DNA from: Suilimivivens sp045586385
GTDB lineage: Bacteria > Bacillota > Clostridia > Lachnospirales > Lachnospiraceae
NCBI GenBank assembly: GCA_045586385.1
Contig: JAZNAE010000005.1
Location: 114,517-178,516 of the forward strand
Length of the DNA stretch: 64,000 nt
Direction of reading: 5' to 3'
Numbering within the stretch: the stretch's first letter is position 1; each line of letters starts with the position of its first letter. Below are positions 1-8,109 of the stretch, piece by piece. The translations under genes were made by a program, and so were the position numbers. Under the pieces are notes generated by a model that was not told where the DNA came from, did no database searches, and worked only from the letters and a program-made list of their open reading frames with translations.

Positions 1-672
1 AAAGTGGCGGAAATTACCAAAGAAAAAGACATTATTTTTGTTGTGGACAATACATTCCTGACACCTTATTTCCAGCGTCCATTGTTATTGGGAGCAGATA
101 TTGTGGTTCACAGCGGAACTAAATATTTATGCGGACATAATGATGTAATCGCAGGAATTGTCATTGTAAAGAGCAAGGAGCATGCGGCGCATTTCCGTTT
201 ACAGTTAAAATCAAGAGGAAACGGACTTCCGCCCTTTGATTCATGGCTGCTTCTTAGAGGATTAAAAACACTTTCCCTGCGAATGAAGAAGCATGACGAG
301 AATGCAAAGGCAGTTGCAAACTGGCTTAGAAAGCATCCGAAAGTAAAAAAAGTATATTATGCAGGATTTGAGGACCATATCGGATACGACATCAGCAAAA
401 AGCAGTGTACCGGTTTCGGCGGTATGATTTCTTTTGAACTGGATAGGGAAGAAACAGCAATTCAGCTGTTATCTGAAGTAAAAATGATTTTATTTGCAGA
501 GAGTCTTGGCGGAACGGAAACGTTAATTACTTATCCGCTTACACAGACCCATGAATCCATTCCGGCAGATATCAGGGAAAAACTTGGCATTAATGAAAAA
601 TTCATTCGTATCTCCATCGGAATTGAAGATGCAAATGATATTATTGCAGATTTAGAACAGGCATTAAATTAA
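1..672 (+). CDS. Trans-sulfuration PLP enzyme (cystathionine gamma-synthase / beta-lyase family), 3' part
   Basis: The frame is open from base 1, so the gene starts upstream and only the C-terminal ~223 residues are present. The family makes or cleaves cystathionine with pyridoxal phosphate in methionine/cysteine metabolism in the cytoplasm. Visible hallmarks are the cofactor-binding Asp in VDNTF (about residue 15 of the visible part), the Schiff-base lysine in HSGTKYLCGHND (about residue 40), and the C-terminal ESLGGTETLITYP and THESIP segments typical of Cys/Met-metabolism enzymes. The motifs do not separate gamma-synthase from beta- or gamma-lyase, so no symbol is given. A strong hairpin follows the stop codon. 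Confidence 0.88.
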   Translation, partial: KVAEITKEKDIIFVVDNTFLTPYFQRPLLLGADIVVHSGTKYLCGHNDVIAGIVIVKSKEHAAHFRLQLKSRGNGLPPFDSWLLLRGLKTLSLRMKKHDENAKAVANWLRKHPKVKKVYYAGFEDHIGYDISKKQCTGFGGMISFELDREETAIQLLSEVKMILFAESLGGTETLITYPLTQTHESIPADIREKLGINEKFIRISIGIEDANDIIADLEQALN

Positions 673-679
673 GCAAAAA

Positions 680-714
680 GGGTTACGAGAGTAGTTCCAT
701 ACTTTCAGTAACCC
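680..714 (+). terminator. Hairpin after the PLP enzyme, possible terminator
   Basis: GGGTTAC-GAGAGTA (680-693) pairs with TACTTTC-a-GTAACCC (700-714) around a 6-nt loop, with one wobble and one bulged A. The stem is strong, but only a weak T-rich stretch follows, so it may be a poor terminator or an RNA-stabilising 3' hairpin. Confidence 0.55.
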
Positions 715-759
715 TGAATTTGTTTATACAAAAATAAATACGAAAAGAGAAAATAAAAA

Positions 760-1605
760 ATGAAAGTAAAATTTACAAAAATGCAGGCGTACGGAAATGA
801 TTATATTTATGTTGACGCCATTCATCAGGACATTATAAATCCCGGTAAACTGTCTAAAATGATTTCAGACCGTCACTTCGGTGTGGGTGCTGACGGACTT
901 GTTATGATATGTCCGTCTGAAAAGTGTGATTTCAGAATGAGAATTTTTAATCCGGACGGAACAGAAGCAGAGATGTGTGGAAATGCCCTGCGAAGCACTG
1001 CAAAATTTGCGTATTATCACAAACTGACAGACAAGACCGAATTTGAAATTGAAACACTTGGGGGAATTAAGCAGATAAAGTTGTTTGTGGAAGATGGGGA
1101 AGTGGTAAATATCCATGCCAAAATCGGCAAGCCTATTTTAGAAGCCGCGAAGGTTCCCGTATCAACAGACCGGGATATTTTCCTAAATCAAAAGATGGAA
1201 GTGCTTGGAAAAGAATTTTACGCATCTTCTCTGTCATGGGGCAATCCCCATACGGTTATTTTTGTGGATGATGTAAAAAACTTTGATGTACATACTTACG
1301 GACCGGCCACGGAATATCACGAACTGTTTCCCAGAAGAACCAATGTAACCTATGCGCAGGTAGTGGACAGAACCCATATTAAAATCAGAGAATGGGAGCG
1401 AGGAACCGGTGAAACATTGGGATGCGGTACAGGCTGTTGCAGTGCCGTTGTTTTTGCCAATATTTTGGGCGAATGTGACAGAATTGTAGAGGTGGAACAG
1501 CCCGGCGGTGTTTTGTATGTAGAGTGGGATGAAGAAGATGTGATACACATGACGGGACCCTCTTATGTAGTATACCAAGGAGAATACGAATATGAAGTTG
1601 AATGA
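760..1605 (+). CDS. dapF: Diaminopimelate epimerase
   Basis: This 281-residue protein interconverts LL- and meso-diaminopimelate, the last step before meso-DAP is used for peptidoglycan and lysine. The length is normal for the family. The two catalytic cysteines are visible: Cys73 in AEMCGNALRS and Cys222 in GETLGCGTGCC. The N-terminal MQAYGNDYIYVD and the FNPDGTEAEMCGN block are family signatures. The usual MCGNGIRC reads MCGNALRS here, a mild variation. The gene overlaps the next one (murE) by 14 bases, so the two are almost certainly translated from one transcript, linking DAP supply to its addition to the muropeptide. Confidence 0.96.
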   Translation: MKVKFTKMQAYGNDYIYVDAIHQDIINPGKLSKMISDRHFGVGADGLVMICPSEKCDFRMRIFNPDGTEAEMCGNALRSTAKFAYYHKLTDKTEFEIETLGGIKQIKLFVEDGEVVNIHAKIGKPILEAAKVPVSTDRDIFLNQKMEVLGKEFYASSLSWGNPHTVIFVDDVKNFDVHTYGPATEYHELFPRRTNVTYAQVVDRTHIKIREWERGTGETLGCGTGCCSAVVFANILGECDRIVEVEQPGGVLYVEWDEEDVIHMTGPSYVVYQGEYEYEVE

Positions 1606-3052
1606 ACTCATGTCGCAAGTGACATATGAATTAATAAAAGGAAATATGGAACAGGAAATCACAGGTGTGGTATATGATTCCAGAAAGGTAGAAAAAGGGT
1701 CTTTGTTTGTATGCTTAAAAGGCTTTTTGTCTGACGGACATAAGTACATAGGGAAAGCCGTAGAAGCAGGTGCAGCAGCCATCCTTTTGGAGGAGGATGC
1801 CGGCTGCGAAGACATGGATGTGACGGTTTTAAAAGTAAAAGATACAAGAGAAACACTTGCCTATGTGTCAGCACAATGGTTTGGCAATCCCGCTGAGGAT
1901 ATGACCATTATCGGATTAACCGGAACAAAGGGAAAAACAACCACGGCACATATGATAAAGAAAATTTTTGAGCATGCAGGATGCAAGGTGGGGATGATTG
2001 GTACATTAGGTGCTTATATCGGAGAAGAGAAACTTCCCACCAGAAATACAACACCGGAATCCTACGAACTTCATTCCCTTTTTGCACAGATGAAAGAGCG
2101 TGGATGTAGCCATGTGGTCATGGAAGTGTCCTCACAGGGATTAAAGCAGAAGCGTACCGCAGGCATTACTTTTGATTTTGGTGTTTTTTTAAATTTATCC
2201 GTGGACCATATCAGTGAGGGAGAACATGCAGACTTTGAAGAATACAAAGAATGCAAAAAAATGTTGTTTAAGCAGACGAAACAGCCTGTTATCAATCTGG
2301 ATAATGAGTTTAGTCAGGAATTTCTGGCAATTATGAAGCAGCCGTTTACGGTATCCTGCGTCAAAGATGCAGATATAAAGGCGTGCGAGGTTAAGAATCT
2401 TTGGGAAGATGATATATTGGGCATTGTCTTTGAAACAGAAGGAAAAATGCAGGAGAAAATCACGGTATCCATGCCGGGTATTTTCAATGCCGAGAATGCA
2501 CTTGTGGCAGTGGCAATCGCCTACTTATGCGGAATAGAAAAAGAAAGTATAAAAGAGGCACTTAAGCACGTATCTGTCAAGGGGCGTACCCAGTTGATCC
2601 GTGAGACAGCACATTTTGCCACCTTTATTATTGATTATGCACATAATGAATTGAGTATGGAGAGCTTGCTCCATATGCTCAAGTCCTATGAACCGAAACG
2701 CTTAATCTGTCTTTTTGGCGGCGGCGGTAATAAGCCTAAGCAGCGCCGGTATGATATGGGAAAAATAGCAGGAAAGTATGCTGATTTGACAATTCTTACC
2801 ACGGACAATCCACGTTTTGAAGAGGTGGAGAATATCAACAATGATATTATATGCGGACTGGATGAATACAATGGAAAATATGAAATTATTTTAGACCGGA
2901 AGGAAGCGATAGAGCATCTGATTGACACAGCAAAAAAAGGTGATATTGTTGCACTTATCGGGAAAGGACATGAAGATTATCAGGATATTAAGGGCGTAAA
3001 ATATTATTTTTGCGAAGAACAGATTATACTTGATCATTTGAATACGAAATAA
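1592..3052 (+). CDS. murE: UDP-N-acetylmuramoyl-tripeptide synthetase, meso-DAP-adding type
   Basis: MurE adds the third amino acid to UDP-MurNAc-L-Ala-D-Glu in the cytoplasm, using ATP. The 486-residue protein has the Mur ligase ATP loop GLTGTKGKTTTAH (about residues 107-119), the central NTTPES block, a VDYAHN-like IDYAHNELS, and the C-terminal DNPR motif (about residue 405), which in characterised MurE proteins marks meso-DAP specificity. This agrees with the dapF gene it overlaps by 14 bases. The start ATG follows an AAGGAG site inside the dapF 3' end. It is probably the main or an accessory MurE; the usual mra/mur cluster is not adjacent. Confidence 0.92.
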   Translation: MKLNELMSQVTYELIKGNMEQEITGVVYDSRKVEKGSLFVCLKGFLSDGHKYIGKAVEAGAAAILLEEDAGCEDMDVTVLKVKDTRETLAYVSAQWFGNPAEDMTIIGLTGTKGKTTTAHMIKKIFEHAGCKVGMIGTLGAYIGEEKLPTRNTTPESYELHSLFAQMKERGCSHVVMEVSSQGLKQKRTAGITFDFGVFLNLSVDHISEGEHADFEEYKECKKMLFKQTKQPVINLDNEFSQEFLAIMKQPFTVSCVKDADIKACEVKNLWEDDILGIVFETEGKMQEKITVSMPGIFNAENALVAVAIAYLCGIEKESIKEALKHVSVKGRTQLIRETAHFATFIIDYAHNELSMESLLHMLKSYEPKRLICLFGGGGNKPKQRRYDMGKIAGKYADLTILTTDNPRFEEVENINNDIICGLDEYNGKYEIILDRKEAIEHLIDTAKKGDIVALIGKGHEDYQDIKGVKYYFCEEQIILDHLNTK

Positions 3053-3081
3053 CATTACAAGACGAAAAGGGAGGGCATCAG

Positions 3082-4392
3082 ATGCAAAAGAGAACAATAC
3101 CCGGCATAATATGCATGATAAGTATGATTGTTCTGCTCTCCGGCTGTGGAATGGTTTTGGATGTATCAAGTAATCAAAGTGATGAACTTATCATAAAGGA
3201 AGCAGATATTCCCATATCCACGCCGATGCCTGCATCTACACCAATTTCCACCCCCGTTCCAAGCCCTGAAAAAACCCCGGAACCGGCGTTTGAGGAATAC
3301 GATATTACACTGATGGCAGTAGGCGACAATCTGATGCATATGGGGATTGTATATACCGGAAGAACAGACGAAGGTACTTATGACTTTTCTTTTTTGTTTG
3401 ACAGTATCTCAGATTATCTGAATGTTGCTGATATCAAAATAATTAATCAGGAAACAATCCTGGGAGGAAACCATCTGGGCTTCTCGGGATATCCTCATTT
3501 TAATTCACCGACGGAAGTGGGGGATGCCATAGCAGAAGCAGGTTTCAATGTGGTTTTGCATGCTTCTAATCACTCTGCGGATATGCAGCTTGCGGGAATC
3601 AATCATTGTGTTTCTTTTTGGGAAACGCACCCGGAAGTATTGATGACAGGGATTTATAAAGAAAAGGAGAATCATGAGATTCCGGTTTTGACGATAGAAG
3701 GAATCCGTTTTGCCATTTTAAATTATACCTACGGTCCAAATCTGGGGACCTTGCCGGCCCCTATACAGGGACATTTGGACATGCTCTGTAATTGGGATGA
3801 AAATACGGGTTTAATTGACTTTACAACACTGCATCCGCAAGTGCTTGCAGATATCGAGGAAGCAGAGAGGATGGCGGATGTGGTAATCATATGTCCTCAT
3901 TGGGGAACAGAATATGAAACAGTACCGTCCACTTATCAACAGACCTTTGCAAAGCAAATGACACAGGCAGGAGCAGATTTAATTATCGGAACACATCCGC
4001 ATGTGGTACAACCTGTAGAGTGGGTCAGGAGTGACAACGGAAACCGGGCATTATGCTATTATTCGCTTGGAAATTACGTATCAACCCAGAAAGAGGCACT
4101 GTGTATGTTGGAAGCCATGGCATGGGTGACTTTCCGAGTGAAGGAAGACGGCGTGGAAATAGTAGAAAATGATACCGGTGTGTTGCCTATGGTCTGTCAA
4201 TATCATACGGGACCACTTAGGCTGCAGGATGTATATTTATTAGAAAATTACACAGAGGAGCTGGCGGCAGGTCACGGAATTTACGGATACGGCGGCGTCA
4301 TTCTCACTTTAGATGATTTGCAAAAGTGGAGCGGAGAAATATTGGGAGAGTGGGTACTTCCAACTAATCAGATATTAAAATCGCAAGAGTAG
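3082..4392 (+). CDS. CapA-family (PGA_cap) metallophosphatase-like lipoprotein
   Basis: The 436-residue product begins with a lipoprotein signal peptide (lipobox LLSGC, Cys22), followed by a short Pro/Thr-rich linker (about residues 45-70) and a CapA/PGA_cap calcineurin-like domain. Metal-site-like segments are visible: VGDNLMH, NQETILGGNH, ASNHSAD, CPHWGTEYE and GTHPHVVQP. CapA-type proteins are linked to poly-gamma-glutamate capsule synthesis or wall remodelling, but isolated lipoprotein versions in Clostridia mostly have no proven substrate. No capBC genes are nearby. A related paralogue lies at 32182-33351. An AAAAGGGAGGG site precedes the ATG. Confidence 0.88.
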   Translation: MQKRTIPGIICMISMIVLLSGCGMVLDVSSNQSDELIIKEADIPISTPMPASTPISTPVPSPEKTPEPAFEEYDITLMAVGDNLMHMGIVYTGRTDEGTYDFSFLFDSISDYLNVADIKIINQETILGGNHLGFSGYPHFNSPTEVGDAIAEAGFNVVLHASNHSADMQLAGINHCVSFWETHPEVLMTGIYKEKENHEIPVLTIEGIRFAILNYTYGPNLGTLPAPIQGHLDMLCNWDENTGLIDFTTLHPQVLADIEEAERMADVVIICPHWGTEYETVPSTYQQTFAKQMTQAGADLIIGTHPHVVQPVEWVRSDNGNRALCYYSLGNYVSTQKEALCMLEAMAWVTFRVKEDGVEIVENDTGVLPMVCQYHTGPLRLQDVYLLENYTEELAAGHGIYGYGGVILTLDDLQKWSGEILGEWVLPTNQILKSQE

Positions 4393-4415
4393 ACATGAAA
4401 ATAGCAAATATTATG

Positions 4416-4443
4416 TTGACATAAATCCATTTTTTGCTAAAAT
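4416..4443 (+). promoter_or_regulatory. Sigma-A-type promoter of the GH43 gene
   Basis: A perfect -35 TTGACA (4416-4421) and a -10 TAAAAT (4438-4443) are 16 bases apart, about 35 bases upstream of the start codon at 4481. Confidence 0.7.
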
Positions 4444-4480
4444 AGTAGAGGAATAATTAAAAGATAATGTGAGGTGCTTT

Positions 4481-5455
4481 ATGGCAAAACAAAATGAACC
4501 TTTGGTAACACATATTTATACAGCTGATCCTTCAGCGCATGTATTTGAAGACAAAATTTATATCTATCCCTCTCATGACTTAGCGCATGACGGTGAAGAT
4601 AATGATAACGGTGACCAGTATAAGATGGAAGATTACCACATTTTATCTATGGATGATGTGGATGCTCCCTGCGTAGATCATGGTGAAGCACTTCACATGA
4701 AGGATGTTCCCTGGGTAAGCGGTCAGATGTGGGCACCGGATGCAGCATATAAGAATGATACATATTATTTATATTTCCCTGCAAGAGATAAAGATGGTAT
4801 TTTCAGAATCGGTGTTGCTACAAGTAAGAGACCCGAAGGTCCTTTCACTCCCCAGGAAAGTCATATTTTAGGAACTTTCAGTATTGACCCTGCGGTACTT
4901 GTAGATGATGACGGTAAGGCATACATTTACTTTGGAGGACTTTGGGGCGGTCAGCTTGAAAAATGGCAGAACAACAGCTTTAAGTCAGATGCGGCAGATC
5001 CCGACCCCGCCGGACCGGCACTCGGACCCAGAGTTGCAGAGCTTAGCGATGATATGTTATCCATCAAAGAAATTCCTCAGGAAATCTTGATTGTAGACGA
5101 AGACGGAAGAACGATTACAGCAGGCGAAGAGGACAAGAGATATTTTGAAGGCCCTTGGATGCACAAATATAACGGAAAATATTACTTATCCTATTCAACA
5201 GGCAGCACTCATACGCTTGTATATGCAGTAGGTGATTCACCGAAAGGACCTTTCACATTTAAAGGAAAGATTCTTGATCCCGTAATCGGCTGGACAACAC
5301 ATCATTCCATTATTGAATTTAAGGGGAAATGGTATTTGTTCTACCATGACAGTTCCATGTCAAACGGTGTAAATCATCTCCGCTGTGTAAAATTCAGAGA
5401 ACTGAAGTACAATGAAGATGGAACTATCGTTCCCATGAAAGCTTACGAAGACTAA
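4481..5455 (+). CDS. Glycoside hydrolase family 43 (xylosidase/arabinofuranosidase type)
   Basis: This 324-residue enzyme of the five-bladed beta-propeller GH43 family probably removes xylose or arabinose from short hemicellulose oligosaccharides. The predicted catalytic triad is visible: Asp16 in TADPSAHVFEDK (base), Asp136 in SIDPAVLVDDDG (pKa modulator) and Glu223 in YFEGPWMHKYNGKYY (acid). There is no signal peptide, so it should act inside the cell on imported oligosaccharides. The ATG at 4481 is preferred over an upstream in-frame GTG at 4469 because GTGAGG at 4469-4474 is the ribosome binding site. It is a single-gene unit with its own promoter and terminator. Substrate specificity cannot be read from sequence. 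Confidence 0.9.
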   Translation: MAKQNEPLVTHIYTADPSAHVFEDKIYIYPSHDLAHDGEDNDNGDQYKMEDYHILSMDDVDAPCVDHGEALHMKDVPWVSGQMWAPDAAYKNDTYYLYFPARDKDGIFRIGVATSKRPEGPFTPQESHILGTFSIDPAVLVDDDGKAYIYFGGLWGGQLEKWQNNSFKSDAADPDPAGPALGPRVAELSDDMLSIKEIPQEILIVDEDGRTITAGEEDKRYFEGPWMHKYNGKYYLSYSTGSTHTLVYAVGDSPKGPFTFKGKILDPVIGWTTHHSIIEFKGKWYLFYHDSSMSNGVNHLRCVKFRELKYNEDGTIVPMKAYED

Positions 5456-5470
5456 TTGATAATTATTCGA

Positions 5471-5504
5471 AACAGACATGATGCACATTCATGTCTGTTT
5501 TTTT
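5471..5504 (+). terminator. Rho-independent terminator after GH43
   Basis: AACAGACATGA (5471-5481) pairs perfectly with TCATGTCTGTT (5489-5499) around a 7-base loop and runs into a T tract. Confidence 0.92.
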
Positions 5505-5521
5505 GTGGAGAAATACATTTC

Positions 5522-5551
5522 TTGTCAATCATAGCTTTTATGTGTTATGAT
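5522..5551 (+). promoter_or_regulatory. Likely promoter of the first sodium:alanine symporter
   Basis: TTGTCA (5522-5527) and TATGAT (5546-5551) are separated by 18 bases, ahead of a GGGAGG ribosome binding site and the ATG at 5585. Confidence 0.55.
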
Positions 5552-5584
5552 TGATATTGTTGTGCAAAAACGGGAGGTTATTAT

Positions 5585-6970
5585 ATGCTACAAATGATAG
5601 AGTCAGTTAATACTGCGGTAAATAATTTTATATGGGGGATTCCGGCAATCATTTGTATTATTGGTGTCGGATTATATCTTAGTATCCGGATGAAATTTAT
5701 CCAGATACGCAAGTTCCCAATGGCAATGAAGCAGACCATTGGAAAGGTTTTTGAGAAAAAAGAAGCAACAAAAGGAGCCATGACGCCGTTTCAGGCAGTG
5801 TGTACAGCACTTTCCGCCACGGTAGGGACAGGAAATATTGCCGGTGTGGCAGGTGCTATTGCAATCGGCGGACCGGGGGCTGTTTTTTGGATGTGGATTT
5901 CTGCTTTTCTTGGTATGTGTACCAAGTTTTCGGAAGTGATTCTCGCAGTTCATTACAGAGAACGAAATGAGCAGGGGGAATTGATCGGCGGGCCTATGTA
6001 CTATATCAAAAACGGGCTTGGGAAAAAATGGCACTGGCTTGCGGGATTATTTGCCGTATTCGGCGTATTTACCGTATTCGGAACCGGTAATGCAACACAG
6101 GTAAATACGATCACGGCAGCGATTAATTCAGCACTTTTGAACTACAATATTGTTTCACAGGAAAATATAACCACAAGCAATTGGATAATTGGTATCATTA
6201 TTATGCTCTTGGTTGCCAGTGTGTTGCTTGGCGGTATCAAAAGAATCGGCAGAGTGTCAGAAAAACTGGTTCCCTTCATGGCTATTTTATATATTGTATT
6301 GGCAGTAGGTGTTGTAATACTTAACATTCAGCGGATTCCTGAAGTGTTGTATTCAATTGTTTACGGAGCATTTAATCCTGCAGCAATCACAGGCGGTGTG
6401 GTAGGAAGTTTCTTTACAAGCATGACAAAAGGTGTATCAAGAGGTATTTTTTCAAACGAAGCAGGTCTTGGTACCGGTTCTATTGCACATGCGTGTGCAG
6501 ATACCGCAAAACCGGTGCAACAGGGATTCTTTGGAATATTCGAAGTGTTTGCGGATACCATCATCATTTGTACACTGACAGCATTGGTTGTTCTTTGTAG
6601 CGGTGTGCCGATTACCTATGGTGAGGCGGCAGGTGCAGAGCTTACAATTCTTGGTTTTACATCGACATATGGTAACTGGGTATCTATTTTTACAGCAGTA
6701 GCGATGTGTTGCTTTGCGTTTTCAACAATTATCGGATGGGGATTATACGGAGCACGTTGCATTGAGTTTTTATTCTCATCCAAAGTAGTAAAGCCGTTTA
6801 TGGTAGTATATTCCCTGGTGGCAATCGTAGGAGCTACTATAGATTTGGGACTTGTTTGGAGTATTTCGGATACCTGTAACGGACTGATGGTAATTCCCAA
6901 CCTGATTGGTGTGTTCTTGTTATCAGGTACGGTATTTAAACTGGTAAAAGAATATCTTAACGAAAAATAA
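5585..6970 (+). CDS. Alanine/glycine:cation symporter (AGCS family)
   Basis: The 461-residue integral membrane protein imports alanine or glycine with sodium (AlsT/DagA/AgcS family). Family signatures are clear: SATVGTGNIAGVAGAIAIGGPGA-type segment near residue 80, FWMW, GGPMYYIKNGLGK, and FSNEAGLGTGS near residue 300. About ten hydrophobic helices can be followed through the sequence. It has its own promoter, with no obvious terminator before the TAXI gene, whose own promoter begins within 20 bases of this stop codon. A second AGCS gene is at 19163-20572. Exact substrate (Ala, Gly, D-Ala or Gln) is not resolved. Confidence 0.93.
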   Translation: MLQMIESVNTAVNNFIWGIPAIICIIGVGLYLSIRMKFIQIRKFPMAMKQTIGKVFEKKEATKGAMTPFQAVCTALSATVGTGNIAGVAGAIAIGGPGAVFWMWISAFLGMCTKFSEVILAVHYRERNEQGELIGGPMYYIKNGLGKKWHWLAGLFAVFGVFTVFGTGNATQVNTITAAINSALLNYNIVSQENITTSNWIIGIIIMLLVASVLLGGIKRIGRVSEKLVPFMAILYIVLAVGVVILNIQRIPEVLYSIVYGAFNPAAITGGVVGSFFTSMTKGVSRGIFSNEAGLGTGSIAHACADTAKPVQQGFFGIFEVFADTIIICTLTALVVLCSGVPITYGEAAGAELTILGFTSTYGNWVSIFTAVAMCCFAFSTIIGWGLYGARCIEFLFSSKVVKPFMVVYSLVAIVGATIDLGLVWSISDTCNGLMVIPNLIGVFLLSGTVFKLVKEYLNEK

Positions 6971-6989
6971 CAAAATTAAGACATTTTCC

Positions 6990-7018
6990 TTGAAAAATCA
7001 TGAAAGAAATTGTATAGT
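6990..7018 (+). promoter_or_regulatory. Promoter of the TAXI TRAP transporter genes
   Basis: TTGAAA (6990-6995) and TATAGT (7013-7018) are separated by 17 bases, upstream of TAGGAGGAAAA and the ATG at 7063. Confidence 0.6.
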
Positions 7019-7062
7019 AATAAAGGTATGTTTTGTTGAGAATAAATTAGGAGGAAAATATT

Positions 7063-8022
7063 ATGAAGAAAATTATTACACTTATGCTCACAGTAGCTAT
7101 GACTTTCACATTAGTAGCTTGTAGTAGCGCAGGAGCAGCTAAAATGACAATGGGTACAGGCGGAACAGCAGGTACATATTATGGTTACGGCGGTGTTCTC
7201 GGCCAGTACATTAAGAATAAAGCAGGTATTGATGTAACAGTTGTATCCACAGACGGTTCCAAAGCAAACATCCAGGGTATCGCAGCAGGTGACTATCAGT
7301 TAGGTACTGTTCAGTCTGACGTTATGGCATATGCTTGGGCAGGAACACGTTCCTTTGAAACTGAAGGTGCAGTTGATTCCTTCCGTACAGTAGCAGGTCT
7401 TTATGCAGAAGCAGTTCAGCTTGTTACTATGGATCCCGAAATTAAGAGCGTAGCTGATCTTGCAGGTAAGTCCGTATCTATCGGTGCTCCCGGTTCAGGT
7501 GTTTACTTTAACGCAGTTGACGTTTTAAATGCAGCAGGTCTTACAGAAGAGGACATCAACGCACAGTATCAGTCTTTCGCAGACAGTGCTGATGCATTGA
7601 AGGATGGTAAGATTGATGCAGCATTTATCGTAGCAGGACCTCCCACACCCGCAATTACTGAATTATGTACAACAAACGATGCATATTTAGTTCCTATTGA
7701 TGGTGAAGTGGCAGAAAACTTAATGGCATCTTGTCCTTTCTACACAGTACATAATATTCCTGCAGGTACCTATGAAGGTCAGACAGAAGATGTACAGACC
7801 GTAACCGTTAAGGCTACATTGATTGTAAGTGCAAATGCAACAGAAGAAGCTGTTTACAACTTAACAGCAGCTATCTTTGATAATATCGAAGCAATTACTG
7901 CAGAAAATGCAAAGGGTACAGAATTAAGTATCGAAAATGCAACAAGCGGTATGACAGTTCCTTTCCACGCCGGAGCAGCAAAATACTTTGCTGAAAAGGG
8001 AGTAAATGTTGAAACTAAGTAA
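7063..8022 (+). CDS. TAXI-family TRAP transporter solute-binding lipoprotein
   Basis: This 319-residue extracytoplasmic receptor captures a small organic acid or amino acid and delivers it to the fused permease encoded downstream. It has a lipoprotein signal (LVACSS, Cys20), then the TAXI signature MGTGGTAGTYYGYGG (about residues 27-41), the VSTDGSKANIQGIAAG segment and the SIGAPGSGV block (about residue 145), all typical of TAXI receptors. Lipid anchoring suits a Gram-positive cell. A hairpin between this gene and the permease gene probably lowers downstream transcription so that the receptor is in excess. TAXI substrates are often glutamate or alpha-ketoglutarate, but none can be assigned here. 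Confidence 0.94.
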   Translation: MKKIITLMLTVAMTFTLVACSSAGAAKMTMGTGGTAGTYYGYGGVLGQYIKNKAGIDVTVVSTDGSKANIQGIAAGDYQLGTVQSDVMAYAWAGTRSFETEGAVDSFRTVAGLYAEAVQLVTMDPEIKSVADLAGKSVSIGAPGSGVYFNAVDVLNAAGLTEEDINAQYQSFADSADALKDGKIDAAFIVAGPPTPAITELCTTNDAYLVPIDGEVAENLMASCPFYTVHNIPAGTYEGQTEDVQTVTVKATLIVSANATEEAVYNLTAAIFDNIEAITAENAKGTELSIENATSGMTVPFHAGAAKYFAEKGVNVETK

Positions 8023-8045
8023 GAATAGTTATTAACGAATATTGG

Positions 8046-8076
8046 GGCTGCGACGAATTTTCGCCGTAGCCTTTTT
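8046..8076 (+). terminator. Intra-operon hairpin between TRAP receptor and permease genes
   Basis: GGCTGCGACGAA pairs with TTCGCCGTAGCC (one wobble, one mismatch) and is followed by CTTTTTA. It lies between co-directional genes of one transporter, so it probably acts as a partial terminator or attenuator that sets receptor-to-permease ratio. Confidence 0.75.
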
Positions 8077-8109
8077 ACTCATAAGTAATAAAATTTTCAG
8101 GAGGTATCA